From assembly GCF_036625195.1 (NCBI RefSeq), contig NZ_JAZKUG010000001.1, positions 4,836,001 to 4,900,000 on the forward strand: a stretch of 64,000 nucleotides of DNA, in the 5' to 3' direction. Source of the DNA: Accumulibacter sp. GTDB taxonomy: Bacteria; Pseudomonadota; Gammaproteobacteria; Burkholderiales; Rhodocyclaceae. Position numbers and translations under genes: made by a program. Under the pieces are notes generated by a model. The model was not told where the DNA came from. It searched no databases and was given only the letters and a program-made list of their open reading frames with translations. Position 1 is the stretch's first letter. Each line of letters opens with the position of its first letter. Below, piece by piece: positions 1 through 10,770 of the stretch.

Positions 1-3000
1 GAGGAAGTCGTTGCCTTGCGCGCCAGTGAGGCGGTTGGCGTTGCCGTCGCCGGTGAGGGTGTCGTCGTAGGTGGAGCCGCTGAGGTTCTCGATGCCGGCG
101 AGGGTGTCGCTGCCGGAGCCGCCGGTCGCCTGTGCGCCGGCAAGGGCGAGGCTGACGCTGACGCCGCTGCTGGCGCCGTAGAGGTAGCTGACGGTGTCGT
201 TGCCGCCGGCGCCGTCGAGGAGGTTGGCGCCAGTGCCGGCGTCGAGGAGGTTGTCGAGGGCGTTGCCGGTGAGGTTGGCGGCGCCGGTGGTGAGGATGCG
301 GCCGTTCTCGATGTGGGCGCCGAGGGTGGTGCTGGCGAGGTAGCTGAGGACTTGGTCGGTGCCACCGGTTGCCGGGTTGGTGTTGGTCTCGCTGACGCTG
401 TCGCCGGCGTCGTCGAGGTAGTAGAAGTCGGAGCCGTCACCACCGATCAGGCTGTCGGCACCAGTGCCGCCCCAGAGGCGGTCGTTGCCGGCGCCGCCGT
501 CGAGGGTGTCGTTGCCGGCGCCGCCGTTGAGGAAGTCGTTGCCTTGCCCGCCGTGGAGCCGGTTGGCATTGGCGTCGCCGCGCAGGGTATCGTCGTAGGC
601 CGAGCCTCCGAGGTTCTCGATGGCCATCAGGGTGTCGCTGCCAGAACCGCCGGTCGCCTGGGCGCCGGCGATGGCGAGGCTGACGCTGACGCCGCTGGCG
701 GCGTCAGCGTAACTCGCGGTGTCGCTGCCCGAGCTCCCTGAAAGCGTGTCATTGCCGGCACCACCACCCAGGGTGTCATTGCCGTTGCCACCTTCGAGGC
801 GGTTGGCGTTGCCATCGCCGACGAGCGTGTCGTCGTAGCTCGACCCCGTAAGGTTTTCGATGGCGATGAGGGTGTCGCTGCCGGAGCCGCCGGTCGCCTG
901 CGCGCCCGCAATGGCGAGGCTGACGCTGACGCCGATGGGACCGCCGTAGAGGTAGCTGACGGTGTCGTTGCCGTCGGCGCCTTCGACGACGTTGCTGCCG
1001 CTGCCGGCGTAGAGCAGGTTGTCGAGATCGTTGCCGGTGAGGTTCGCGGCGCCGCTCGAGAGGACGCGGCCGCACTCGACGTGCGCCGTGAGGGTGTAGG
1101 CGGAGAGGAAGCTGTAGACCTGGTCGGTGCCCCCAGATGCGGGGTTGGCGTTGTTTTCTGCGACGCTGTCGCCGGCGTGGTCAACGTAGTAAAGGTCGGA
1201 GCCGTCGCCGCCGAGCAGGCTGTCGGCACCAGTGCCGCCCCAGAGGCGGTCGTTGCCGGCGCCGCCGTCAAGGGTGTCGTTACCGGCACCGCCGTCGAGC
1301 GAGTCATCGCCAGAGCCTCCTTCGAGGCGGTTGGCATTGCCGTCGCCGGTCAGGGTGTCGGCGTAGGTCGAGCCAGCCAGGTTCTCGATGCTGACGAGGT
1401 TGTCGCTGCCGGATCCGCCGGTCGCCTGTGCGCCACTGACGCCGAGGCTGACACGGACGCCGCTGCCGCTGACGCCGTAGAGGTAGCTGACGGTGTCGTT
1501 GCCACCGACGCCGTCGAGGACGTTGTTGCCGCTACCAGCTCCGAGGACGTTGTCGAGGGGGTTGCCGACGAGGGTGGCAGCGCCGGTGGCAAGAATGCGG
1601 CCGTTCTCGATGTGGGCGCCGAGGGTGTAGGCGGCCAGGGTACTCAAGACCTCGTCGGTACCGCCGGTTGCCGGGTTGGCGTTGGCTTCGCTGACGCCGT
1701 CGCCAATGTCGTCGACGTAGTAGGAGTCGGAGCCGTCGCCACCGGTCAGGCTGTCGGCACCGGTGCCACCCCGGAGGCGGTCGTTGCCAGCGCCGCCGTC
1801 GAGGATGTCGTTGCCGGCACCGCCGTCGAGGGTGTCGTTACCCTGTGCGCCGCTGAGGCGATTGGCGTTGCCGTCGCCGGTGAGGCTGTCATCGTACGTG
1901 GAGCCGGTGAGGTTCTCGATGCCGGCAAGGGTGTCGCTGCCGGAGCCGCCGGTCGCCTGTGCGCCGGCAATGGCGAGGCTGACGCTGACGCCGATGCCGC
2001 TGACGGCGTAGAGGTAGCTGACGGTGTCGTTGCCGCCGGCGCCGTCGAGGAGGTTGTTGCCAGTGCCGGCGTCGAGGAGGTTGTCGAGGGCGTTGCCGGC
2101 AAGGTTGGCGGCGCCGGTGGCAAGGATACGGCCGTTCTCGATGTGGGCGGTGAGCGTGTAGGCGCCGAGGTAGCTGAAGACCTGGTCGGTGCCGCCGGTT
2201 GCCGGGTTGGCGTTGCTCTCGCTGACGCTGTCGCCGGCGTCGTCGACGTAGTAGGAGTCGGAGCCGTCACCGCCGATCAGGCTGTCGGCGCCGCTGTCGC
2301 CCCACAGGCGGTCGTTTCCGCCGCCGCCGTCGAGAGTGTCGTTGCCGGCGGCACCATTGAGGAAGTCGTTGCCCTGCGCGCCGTCGAGGCGGTTGGCGTT
2401 GCCGTCGCCACGCAGGGTATCGTCATGGTTGGAGCCGGAGAGATCCTCGATGGCGATGAGCGTGTCGCTGCCGGAACCGCCGGTCGCCTGCGGACCGCTG
2501 AGGACGAGGCTGACGCGGACGCCGCTACTGGCGTCCGCGTAACTGGCGGTGTCCGTGCCCACGCTACCGGAAAGGGTGTCGTCGCCATTGCCGCCGGCCA
2601 GGGTGTCGTTGCCGCTGCCGCCGTCCAGCCAGTTGGCGTTGCCGTCGCCGCCGAGAGTGTCGTCGTAGGTGGAACCCGTGAGGTTCTCGATCCCGACCAA
2701 AGTGTCGCTGCCGGAACCGCCGGTCGCCTGGGCGCTGGCGATGGCCAGACTGACACTGACGCCGCTGCCGCTTGCGCCGTAGAGGTAGCTGACGGTGTCG
2801 GCACCACCGGCGCCGTCAAGGGCGTTGTTGCCGCGGCCGGCGTACAGGACGTTATCGAGATCGTTACCCGAGAGGCTCGCTGCGCCGCTCGAGAGGATAC
2901 GGCCGGCCTCGACGTGCGCACCAAGGGTGTAGGCGGCGAGGGTGCTGAAGACCTGGTCTGTGCCGCCGGTGAAGGGGTTGGCACCGGTCTCCGTGACGCT

Positions 3001-6000
3001 GTCGCCCGCATGGTCCACGTAGTAGAGGTCCGAGCCATCGCCGCCGAGCAAACTGTCGGCGCCGCTGCCACCCCAGAGAAGGTCGTTGCCTTCACCGCCA
3101 TCGAGGGTGTCGTTGCCGGTGCCGCCATCGAGGGTGTCGTTGCCGGGACCGCCTTGCAGCGCATCGTCTCCGGCAGCGCCCTGCACCGAGTTGTTGTCGG
3201 CGTCACCCGTCAGAAAGTCGTTGAAGCCGCTACCGATCAGGTCCTCGATGCCGATCAGGGTATCGATTCCGGCTTGCCCCGTGTTCTGTTGCACGCCCGC
3301 CATGACCAGAGTAACGGTGACGCCGGCGCTTGCCGTACCGTAGCTGGCTGCGTCGATGCCACCTGCGCCATCGAGGACATTGTTCCCGTCGTTCCCGGTC
3401 AACAGATTGTTGCCGCCATTGCCGCCCGCGTTCAGGTGAGCGCTCCCCGCGAGGACGATGCGCTCGACACGGTCCGGGAGGACATAGTCGATTGACGCGA
3501 TGACCGTATCGGTGCCGCCGGTCTCGACAAAGGGGTTGGACACCCGAAAGACATCGGTCGCGCCGTTGGTGTCGTCGCCAACAAGGTTGCTGGCGTCGCT
3601 GGTCAGGAGAATGTAGCGACCATCGCTCGAGAATCGCGGCGAAAAGCTGGCGGCATTGCCTTCCCCGCCAGCGAGGCTGGCCGACACACGATGAACCGCC
3701 CCGGTCTGCAGATCCTTGACAAAGACGTCACTGCATCCATTGGTATCGTTGGCGACCAGATTGGGCGCCACGCTGGCAAACACCAGGTACCGCCCGTCGG
3801 TCGACAGCGAAGCGGAACCGCTGCCGCCGTCGACCTGATTTCCAGCGAAGTCGGTGGACACGCGTTCGATGGCGCCGGTGCGCAGGTCGCGGACGAACAC
3901 GTCACTGCTGCCGTTGCTGTCGCCGGCGACGAGGTTGTTCGCTTCACTCTCGAAAACGACGCGCTGGCCGTCTGCCGAGAAGGATGCGCTGCCGCTTCGC
4001 CCGTTGCCGGCAGTTCCAGCACTGTCGGAAGAAACCCGTTGTATGCCACCCGTCAGCAGGTCCTTGACGAAAATGTCGGTGGCGCCGTTCGTGTCACCAG
4101 CCACCAGATTGCTGCCTCGGCTCTGGAAGACGACGTAGCGCCCGTCGGCCGAGAAGGAGGCATGGGAGCTGTCGCCATTCGCGGGCAGGTCAGCGGCGTC
4201 GGTCGACACGCGGCGGGTTGCACCGCTCTGCAGGTCCCTGACGAAGATACCGTGAAAATACTGGCCAATGGCCGAGCTTTGGTACACCACGTAGCGCCCG
4301 TCAGCAGAGAAGGAAGCACCGGAACTGGTACCGCGCTCCGGCCCGCCAGTCGAATCGGTCGACACGCATCGGGTCACCCCGGTCCGCAGGTCCATGATGA
4401 AGACGTTGCTGGTTTCGTCGATCGTGCGGAAGCCCCATTCCCAAGTCGCGTTCGTGAAAACCACGTAATTCCCGTCCGCCGAAAGCGACGGGTCGGAGCT
4501 GTAGCGAAAATAGCTATACTCTTCCAGTGCCGTCCACACGCGCCGGACTGCGCCGGTCTGCAGATCCTTGATGAAGACTTCACTGCTTCCGTTGGTATCG
4601 CCGCCAACGAGGTTGCTGGCGCCGCTCTCGAAAAGCACGTAGCGGCCATCTGCCGAGAACGACGCGCTTCGGCTGCCCCCAGGGCCGTAGCCCTGCCCGC
4701 CGGAACCGGTGACCGATATCCGCAACGGTGAGGGCTCCAGCGTCTCGCGGACCAGATCAGCGCTTTCATCGACGAGGAAGATGTCGTCGCCCAAACCGCC
4801 CTCAAGAACATCGCCCCCACTGCCGCCGTCGAGGGTGTCGTTGCCAGCACCACCCAGCAACTCATCGGCACCCGCGCCGCCGTTGAGCGCATCGTTACCT
4901 TCGCTGCCGAACAGCCGATCAGAGCCGTCTCCACCGCTGATCGTGTCGTCACCACCATGACCGTCAAGGACGTTCGCCCCGCTGTTGCCGAGCACCATGT
5001 TGGCCCGTGTGTTGCCTTCCCCGTCGATGTCCGCGCTGCCGCTGAGCGTGAGGGCTTCGACGTGATCGGCGAGCGCAAATGTGCAGGATGCGAGGACGCT
5101 GTCGTTGCCACCTCCCGCGAATTCAATGACCCGATCAGCCGGGGAGTCCACCCAGTAGGTGTCGTCCCCACCGCCGCCGGTCAGCCGGTCGCCCTCCCCG
5201 CCTCCGTCAAGCACGTTGTTGCCGTCGTTCCCGGTCAGGCTATTGGCCAGTTCGTTGCCAGTCCCGTCGAGCGCAGTGTACGCGCCAGCGGCGAGGACCA
5301 GGTTCTCGACGTTGGCGGGCAGTGTGTAGCTCAGTGAGGACAGGACCGTATCGACTCCGTCGTCGACCAGGAATGGGTTCGGCGCAACGAAGATGTCCGA
5401 GTACCCGGTGGGTGCGGGATCCTCGACGAGGTTGATCGCGTCGCCGCCGAAGACCACGTGCTGCCCGTCGGCGGCGAAGCGCGGCGGACCATGTCTCCCT
5501 CCTCCCTCGGCAACACGACGAACCGTGTCGTTCTGCAAGTCCTTGACGAACACGTCCCAGTCGTCCGCCACCCATTCCCCGTAGGACGCCCCTGCACCCG
5601 CAACCCCGACACGTTCATCGAAGACCAGGTAACGACCGTCGACGGAAAACGATGCACGAGGGACGATTTCGCCCCGGAGAGCAGGCTCGGCATCGAAGCT
5701 CCGCAGTGCACCGTCTTCCAGATCAACGATCGTTATGACGCTGGAACTGAGCTGCCCGGCGTCGGGATGGAAGAACTCAACGAAGCTCGTGAAAACCACT
5801 TGCTTCCCGCTGGCAGAGAACGAGGCATTCGTGTGCCCGCCTCGAGAATACCAACCGACATATTCAATAGCGTCCAGGCCGCCGGAAACGCGCTCGATCC
5901 CGCCCGTCTGCAGATCCTTGACGAAGATGTCGCTGTAGTCGTTCGCGTCTTCGGCGACGAGATTGTCCGCGTTGCTTTCGAAAAGGACGTAGCGGCTATC

Positions 6001-9000
6001 AGCCGAGAACGACGCGCCCTCACTACCCCGGTTCGCCTGTCCACCGGCGGCATCGGTCGACACCCGCTGGATCCCGCCGGTCTGCAGGTCCTTGACGAAG
6101 ATGTCCGAATGGCCGTTGCTGTCATCGGCGACCAGATCGTCCGCGTCGCTCGCGAAAAGCACGTAGCGACCATCTGCCGAGAACGACGCGCCGTCACTGC
6201 CGTGATTCGCCTGGTTGCCGGTGGCGTCCGTCGACACGCGCCGAATGTCTTCCGTCTGCAGGTCCTTGACGAAGATGTCCTGCGCGTCGTTCGTGTCGCC
6301 GGCGACAAGATTGCTGGCGTCGCTGCGGAAAACCACGTAGCGCCCGTCGGCCGAGAACTGTGCGCCCGAACTCGATCCGTTCGCCTGTTCGCCAGTGGCG
6401 CCCGTCGACACCCGCCGCACTGCGCCGCTTTCCACGTCCTTGATGAAGATATCCAGATGGCCGTTGGTGTCACCAGCGACGAGCAAGCTGGCGAGACTCT
6501 CGAAAAGCACGTAGCGGCCATCGATCGAGAGCGACGGATGGTAGCTGTGGTTGTTCCCCGGTGATCCGTCCGCTGCCGTCGAGACCTGCCGCAACGGCTG
6601 CACGTGGGAAGAAGAGCTTTCTTCGACCTTGTCCCCGACGTTGTCCACCACATAGGTGTCCGACCCCGGCCCGCCGCGCATGACGTCCGCTCCGCCACCA
6701 CCGTCGAGGATGTCGCTGCCCTCGGCGCCGCTGAGGTGGTTGGCACCGCCATCGCCGAAGAGGGTGTCATCGTAGATCGAGCCGACGAGGTTCTCGATCG
6801 CCACGAGGGTGTCGCTGCCGGAGCCACCGGTCACCTGTGATCCGGCGATGGCGAGACTGACGCTGACGCCGGTGCCATTGACGGCGTAGAGGTAGCTGAC
6901 AGTGTCGTTGCCGCCGGCGCCGTCGAGAAGGTTGTTGCCACGTCCGGCCTCAAGGAGGTTGTCGAGGCTGTTGCCGGCAAGGTTCGCTGCACCGCTCGCC
7001 AGAACGCGGCCACTCTCGATGTGCGCGCCGAGGGTGTAGCTGGCAAGGTCGACGAAGACCTGGTCAGTACCGCCGGTCACTGGGTCGGCGTTGGTCTCGG
7101 TGACGAGGTCAGCGATGTTGTCGACGTAGTAGATGTCGGATCCGTCGCCGCCGATCAGGCTATCGCCACCGGTGCCGCCATCCAGGGAATTATCGCCGGC
7201 GTCACCCGTCAGCAAGTCATTGAACCCGCTGCCAATGAGGTCTTCGATGCCGTCCAGCCGGTCAAGTCCGGCATTGACCGTATTCTGTTCCAAGCCGGGC
7301 GTGGCCAGGGTGACGGTGACGCCGGCGGTGGCGTCGGAGTAGCTGGCGGTGTCGGTGCCGCCAGCGCCGTCAAGAGTGTCGTTGCCGAACCCGCCTTGCA
7401 GCACGTTGCTGTTGGCGTCACCGGTCAGGGAGTCATTGAAGTGGCTGCCGACAAGATTCTCGACGCCGAGCAGGATGTCCACGCCAGCATGGATGGTGTC
7501 CTGCTGCATGCCAGGCATCGCCAGGGTGATGACGACACCGGCGGTGGCATCGGAGTAACGGGCAGTGTCGGTACCGGCGCCGCCGTCGAGTATGTCGTTG
7601 CCAAGACCGCCCTGCAGCGTGTCGTTGCCGGCGCCGCCCTGCAGCGAGTTGTTGCCGGCGTCACCGGTCAGAGAGTCGTTGAAGCCGCTGCCGATGACGT
7701 CCTCGACGCCGATCAGGGTGTCGATACCCGCACTACCCGTGTTTTGTTGCGCACCGAGAGTCGCCAGAGTCACGGTGACGCCGGCGCTCGCACCGTCATA
7801 ACTGGCGAGGTCGGTTCCGGCGCCGCCGTCCAGCGTATCGTCACCGAGGCCACCGAGCAGGCTATCGTCGCCTGCGCCGCCTTGCAGTGAGTTGTTGCCG
7901 GCGTCACCGGTCAGCGCGTCGTTGAAACCACTGCCGATGAGGTCCTCGAGGCCGATCAGCGTATCGACATCGGCGCTGGTCGCGTCTCTTGGAACACTGG
8001 GAGTCGTCAGGGAAACGGTGACGCCGGCGTTGGTGCTGGAGTAGCTGGCGACGTCGATGCCGGGACCACCGTCCAGCGTGTCGTTACCGGCTCCTCCATG
8101 CAGGGTATCGTTGCCGCCCAGACCTCTGATCACCTCGCTTGCCGGGGTGCCGACAAGCATATCCGGCCCTGCCGTACCGATGATCGCCTGCACGTCCCAA
8201 CTCTCGCCGCCAAGGTTCTCGCCGACCAGGGCCGCCTTGTTGACATTCTGCAGGGTCGCCGCAAGCTCGAAGACTCCGCTCCCCCCGGCACCGTCCAGGT
8301 CCAGCTCCAATAGCGTGTCCGGGCCAGCCTGCGTCAGGCGCGCATGGCCCGTCGTGAAGGGATCACCCCCATACGACGGATAGTTGGTGAACCTCGACTC
8401 CGGGATGCGGAGCCGGTCGCCGCCCGCTCCGGCCGTGAAGTCGGTGATCGTATCGGCCGAGCGGTCCCCGCTGGTATCCCAGACGTAGAACGTATCGGCA
8501 CCCGCGCCGCCGGTCAGCATGTCGTCGCCGGCGAGCCCTCGAACCACTTCGCTGGCAGCCGTTCCGGTCAGCACATCCGGCCCTGCCGTACCGATGAGCG
8601 CCTGCACGTTCCAGCTCTCGTTGCCAAGGTTCTGGCCGACCAGATCCGCCTTGCTGACATGCTGCAGCGTCGCCGCAAGCTCGAAGGCTCCGGGACCCCC
8701 GGCACCGTCCAGGTCCAGCTCCAGGTGCGTGTCCGGGCCTACCTGCGTCAGGCGCACGTGATCCGTGATGAAGGGATCACGCCCATACCCATACCATGGA
8801 TAGTTGGTGAACCTCGACTCCGGGATACGGAGCCGGTCGCCGCCCGCTCCGGCCGTGAAGTCGGTGATCGTATCGGCCGAGCGATCCCCGCTGCTATCCC
8901 AGACGTAGAACGTATCGGCACCCGCGCCGCCGGTCAGCGTGTCGTCGCCGGCGAGCCCTCGAACCACTTCGCTGGCAGCCGTTCCGGTCAGCACATCCGG

Positions 9001-10770
9001 CCCTGCCGTACCGATGAGCGCATGCACGTTCCAGCGCTGGCCGCCAAGGTTCTCGCCGACCAGAGCCGCCTTGCTGACATTCTGCAGCGTCGCCGCAATC
9101 GCGAAGGATGCGGGACCCTCGGCACCGTCCAGGTCCAGCTCCAGGTGCGTGTCCGTGCCTACCTGCGTCAGGCGCGCGTGGCCCGTCGTGAAGGGATCAT
9201 CCCCATACGACGAATAGTTGGTGAACCTCGACTCCGGGATACGGAGCCAGTCGCCGCCCGCTCCGGCCGTGAAGTCGGTGATCGTATCGGCCGAGCGATC
9301 CCCGCTGGTATCCCAGACGTAGAACGTATCGGCACCCGCGCCGCCGGTCAGCGTGTCGTCGCCGGCGAGCCCTCGAACCACTTCGCTGGCAGCCGTTCCG
9401 GTCAGCACATCCGGCCCTGCCGTACCGATGAGCGCATGCACGTTCCAGCGCTGGCCGCCAAGGTTCTCGCCGACCAGAGCCGCCTTGCTGACATTCTGCA
9501 GCGTCGCCGCAAGCGCGAAGGATGCAGGACCCTCGGCACCGTCCAGGTCCAGCTCCAGGTGCGTGTCCGTGCCTACCTGCGTCAGGCGCGCGTGGCCCGT
9601 CGTGAAGGGATCATCCCCATACGACGAATAGTTGGTGAACCTCGACTCCCGGATGCGGAGCCGGTCGCCGCCCGCTCCGGCCGTGAAGTCGGTGATCGTA
9701 TCGGCCGAGCGATCCCCGGTGCTATCCCAGACGTAGAACGTATCGGCACTCGCGCCGCCGGTCAGCGTGTCGTCGCCGACGAACCCCCGAAGCACATCGC
9801 TGGCAGCCGTCCCGGTCAGCACATCCGGCCCTGCCGTACCGATGATCGCCTGGACGTCCCAGCTCTCGCCGCCAAGGTTCTGGCCGACCAGAGCCGCCTT
9901 GCTGACATTCTGCAGGGTCGCCGCAAGCTCGAAGGCTCCGGGGCCCGCGGCACCGTCCAGGTCCAGCTCCAGGTGCGTGTCCGGGCCTGCCTGCGTCAGG
10001 CGCGCGTGGCCCGTCGTGAAGGGATCAAGCCCATACCACCAATAGTGGGTGAACCTCAACTCCGGGATGCGGAGCCGGTCGCCGCCCGCTCCGGCCGTGA
10101 AGTCGGTGATGGTATCGGCCGAGCGATCCCCGCTGGTATCCCAGACGTAGAACGTATCGGCACCCGCGCCTCCGGTCAGCGTATCGTCACCGGCGAGCCC
10201 TTGGATCACATCGCTGGCAACCGTTCCGGCCAGCACATCGGGACCTGCCGTACCGATGAGCGCCTGTGGACTCCACCACGACCAATTGTCGCCGAAGTTC
10301 TGGCCGAGCAGAGCAGCTTTGTTCACATTCTGCAGGATCGCCGCAAGCTCCAAAGCTCCCGGACCGTTGGCACCGTCCATGTCCAGTTCCAGGCGCGTGT
10401 CTGGACCCACCTGCGTCAGGTGCGCGTGACCGGTTATGAAAGGGTCGCTGCGGTCCACCGAATAGTTGGTAAACCGCCAATACGGAAAGAGAAGCCTGTC
10501 GCCACTCGTTCCAGCCGCGAAGTCGGTGATCGTGTCGGCCGAGTGATCCTCGACCGTCCACCAGAGACAGAAGTAGTCAACCCCTTGACCCCCGGCGAGT
10601 GTGTCGTTGCCTTCCTGGCCGTAAAGTTGATCAACGCCATCCCCACCATAAAGGCTATCGTCGCCGAGCCCGCCGTAGAGTCTGTCGTCGCCAGCCAGAC
10701 CATTCAAGCTGTCGTTGCCGGCACCTCCCGTGAGCGAATCGTTACCCGGAGTTCCGTCATAGGTACTCAT
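1..10770 (-). CDS. Giant RTX protein with two PD40 propellers (3' end outside window)
   Basis: The reading frame is open from ATG 10770 to base 1, about 3,590 codons, and reaches the window edge in the middle of an RTX module, so the C-terminus is missing. GAGGAG lies upstream of the ATG. From the N-terminus: RTX nonapeptides (residues 1-70), six tandem copies of a 138-residue module with the core DTITDF...GGD...HARLTQ...LELDLDG (about 75-890), RTX repeats with AGVTVTL strands (890-1380), seven PD40-like blades (1383-1800), RTX (1800-2005), seven more PD40 blades (2008-2413), then RTX arrays of the 176-residue type. The blades carry FSADGRYVVF and DIFVKDLQTG. Known for the family: RTX proteins are exported by type I systems and bind calcium outside the cell. 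Inferred: a secreted or surface-held protein whose propellers bind partners. No catalytic domain is seen in the visible part. Confidence 0.9.
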   Translation of the reverse strand, partial: MSTYDGTPGNDSLTGGAGNDSLNGLAGDDRLYGGLGDDSLYGGDGVDQLYGQEGNDTLAGGQGVDYFCLWWTVEDHSADTITDFAAGTSGDRLLFPYWRFTNYSVDRSDPFITGHAHLTQVGPDTRLELDMDGANGPGALELAAILQNVNKAALLGQNFGDNWSWWSPQALIGTAGPDVLAGTVASDVIQGLAGDDTLTGGAGADTFYVWDTSGDRSADTITDFTAGAGGDRLRIPELRFTHYWWYGLDPFTTGHARLTQAGPDTHLELDLDGAAGPGAFELAATLQNVSKAALVGQNLGGESWDVQAIIGTAGPDVLTGTAASDVLRGFVGDDTLTGGASADTFYVWDSTGDRSADTITDFTAGAGGDRLRIRESRFTNYSSYGDDPFTTGHARLTQVGTDTHLELDLDGAEGPASFALAATLQNVSKAALVGENLGGQRWNVHALIGTAGPDVLTGTAASEVVRGLAGDDTLTGGAGADTFYVWDTSGDRSADTITDFTAGAGGDWLRIPESRFTNYSSYGDDPFTTGHARLTQVGTDTHLELDLDGAEGPASFAIAATLQNVSKAALVGENLGGQRWNVHALIGTAGPDVLTGTAASEVVRGLAGDDTLTGGAGADTFYVWDSSGDRSADTITDFTAGAGGDRLRIPESRFTNYPWYGYGRDPFITDHVRLTQVGPDTHLELDLDGAGGPGAFELAATLQHVSKADLVGQNLGNESWNVQALIGTAGPDVLTGTAASEVVRGLAGDDMLTGGAGADTFYVWDTSGDRSADTITDFTAGAGGDRLRIPESRFTNYPSYGGDPFTTGHARLTQAGPDTLLELDLDGAGGSGVFELAATLQNVNKAALVGENLGGESWDVQAIIGTAGPDMLVGTPASEVIRGLGGNDTLHGGAGNDTLDGGPGIDVASYSSTNAGVTVSLTTPSVPRDATSADVDTLIGLEDLIGSGFNDALTGDAGNNSLQGGAGDDSLLGGLGDDTLDGGAGTDLASYDGASAGVTVTLATLGAQQNTGSAGIDTLIGVEDVIGSGFNDSLTGDAGNNSLQGGAGNDTLQGGLGNDILDGGAGTDTARYSDATAGVVITLAMPGMQQDTIHAGVDILLGVENLVGSHFNDSLTGDANSNVLQGGFGNDTLDGAGGTDTASYSDATAGVTVTLATPGLEQNTVNAGLDRLDGIEDLIGSGFNDLLTGDAGDNSLDGGTGGDSLIGGDGSDIYYVDNIADLVTETNADPVTGGTDQVFVDLASYTLGAHIESGRVLASGAANLAGNSLDNLLEAGRGNNLLDGAGGNDTVSYLYAVNGTGVSVSLAIAGSQVTGGSGSDTLVAIENLVGSIYDDTLFGDGGANHLSGAEGSDILDGGGGADVMRGGPGSDTYVVDNVGDKVEESSSSHVQPLRQVSTAADGSPGNNHSYHPSLSIDGRYVLFESLASLLVAGDTNGHLDIFIKDVESGAVRRVSTGATGEQANGSSSGAQFSADGRYVVFRSDASNLVAGDTNDAQDIFVKDLQTEDIRRVSTDATGNQANHGSDGASFSADGRYVLFASDADDLVADDSNGHSDIFVKDLQTGGIQRVSTDAAGGQANRGSEGASFSADSRYVLFESNADNLVAEDANDYSDIFVKDLQTGGIERVSGGLDAIEYVGWYSRGGHTNASFSASGKQVVFTSFVEFFHPDAGQLSSSVITIVDLEDGALRSFDAEPALRGEIVPRASFSVDGRYLVFDERVGVAGAGASYGEWVADDWDVFVKDLQNDTVRRVAEGGGRHGPPRFAADGQHVVFGGDAINLVEDPAPTGYSDIFVAPNPFLVDDGVDTVLSSLSYTLPANVENLVLAAGAYTALDGTGNELANSLTGNDGNNVLDGGGEGDRLTGGGGDDTYWVDSPADRVIEFAGGGNDSVLASCTFALADHVEALTLSGSADIDGEGNTRANMVLGNSGANVLDGHGGDDTISGGDGSDRLFGSEGNDALNGGAGADELLGGAGNDTLDGGSGGDVLEGGLGDDIFLVDESADLVRETLEPSPLRISVTGSGGQGYGPGGSRSASFSADGRYVLFESGASNLVGGDTNGSSEVFIKDLQTGAVRRVWTALEEYSYFRYSSDPSLSADGNYVVFTNATWEWGFRTIDETSNVFIMDLRTGVTRCVSTDSTGGPERGTSSGASFSADGRYVVYQSSAIGQYFHGIFVRDLQSGATRRVSTDAADLPANGDSSHASFSADGRYVVFQSRGSNLVAGDTNGATDIFVKDLLTGGIQRVSSDSAGTAGNGRSGSASFSADGQRVVFESEANNLVAGDSNGSSDVFVRDLRTGAIERVSTDFAGNQVDGGSGSASLSTDGRYLVFASVAPNLVANDTNGCSDVFVKDLQTGAVHRVSASLAGGEGNAASFSPRFSSDGRYILLTSDASNLVGDDTNGATDVFRVSNPFVETGGTDTVIASIDYVLPDRVERIVLAGSAHLNAGGNGGNNLLTGNDGNNVLDGAGGIDAASYGTASAGVTVTLVMAGVQQNTGQAGIDTLIGIEDLIGSGFNDFLTGDADNNSVQGAAGDDALQGGPGNDTLDGGTGNDTLDGGEGNDLLWGGSGADSLLGGDGSDLYYVDHAGDSVTETGANPFTGGTDQVFSTLAAYTLGAHVEAGRILSSGAASLSGNDLDNVLYAGRGNNALDGAGGADTVSYLYGASGSGVSVSLAIASAQATGGSGSDTLVGIENLTGSTYDDTLGGDGNANWLDGGSGNDTLAGGNGDDTLSGSVGTDTASYADASSGVRVSLVLSGPQATGGSGSDTLIAIEDLSGSNHDDTLRGDGNANRLDGAQGNDFLNGAAGNDTLDGGGGNDRLWGDSGADSLIGGDGSDSYYVDDAGDSVSESNANPATGGTDQVFSYLGAYTLTAHIENGRILATGAANLAGNALDNLLDAGTGNNLLDGAGGNDTVSYLYAVSGIGVSVSLAIAGAQATGGSGSDTLAGIENLTGSTYDDSLTGDGNANRLSGAQGNDTLDGGAGNDILDGGAGNDRLRGGTGADSLTGGDGSDSYYVDDIGDGVSEANANPATGGTDEVLSTLAAYTLGAHIENGRILATGAATLVGNPLDNVLGAGSGNNVLDGVGGNDTVSYLYGVSGSGVRVSLGVSGAQATGGSGSDNLVSIENLAGSTYADTLTGDGNANRLEGGSGDDSLDGGAGNDTLDGGAGNDRLWGGTGADSLLGGDGSDLYYVDHAGDSVAENNANPASGGTDQVYSFLSAYTLTAHVECGRVLSSGAANLTGNDLDNLLYAGSGSNVVEGADGNDTVSYLYGGPIGVSVSLAIAGAQATGGSGSDTLIAIENLTGSSYDDTLVGDGNANRLEGGNGNDTLGGGAGNDTLSGSSGSDTASYADAASGVSVSLAIAGAQATGGSGSDTLMAIENLGGSAYDDTLRGDANANRLHGGQGNDFLNGGAGNDTLDGGAGNDRLWGGTGADSLIGGDGSDFYYLDDAGDSVSETNTNPATGGTDQVLSYLASTTLGAHIENGRILTTGAANLTGNALDNLLDAGTGANLLDGAGGNDTVSYLYGASSGVSVSLALAGAQATGGSGSDTLAGIENLSGSTYDDTLTGDGNANRLTGAQGNDFL
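3530..4745 (-). repeat. Seven-bladed PD40 propeller block B of the first RTX gene
   Basis: Seven degenerate repeats of about 55-60 residues, each with a SADGRYVVF-like strand followed by a DIFVKDLQTG-like strand. Blades 2 and 3 are the most divergent. The block ends at SNPF and returns to RTX sequence. Confidence 0.75.
5370..6620 (-). repeat. Seven-bladed PD40 propeller block A of the first RTX gene
   Basis: Seven repeats of the same PD40-like type. Blades 1-4 are regular; blades 5 and 6 carry insertions (for example around VGVAGAGASYGEW). It starts after a DTYVVDNVGDKVEE RTX end and stops at APNPF, the same boundary motif as in the other propeller blocks. Confidence 0.75.
8110..10540 (-). 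repeat. Six tandem ~414-bp secretion-target-like modules
   Basis: Six copies spaced 414-420 bp. Each encodes an RTX lead-in (GDDTLTGGAGADTFYVWD), DTITDFTAGAGGDRL, HARLTQ, LELDLDG and LAATLQNVSKAALVG. The middle copies (about 8940-9770) are nearly identical in DNA. The pattern resembles the VC_A0849-type type I secretion target domain, which is normally found once, at a C-terminus; here it is internal and N-terminal. The family match is from memory, not a search. Confidence 0.7.

Noticed and set aside
8110..10540. Regularly spaced repeats considered as a CRISPR-like array
   Set aside because: The period is 414 bp, the copies are continuous coding sequence without short repeats and unique spacers, and the frame is open throughout.
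1..10770. Absence of a stop in the first gene considered as a sign of wrong frame or frameshift
   Set aside because: The minus frame with codons starting at positions 1, 4, 7... reads RTX or propeller motifs at every point I checked (bases 1, 5161, 6601, 10501), so it is simply cut by the window edge.
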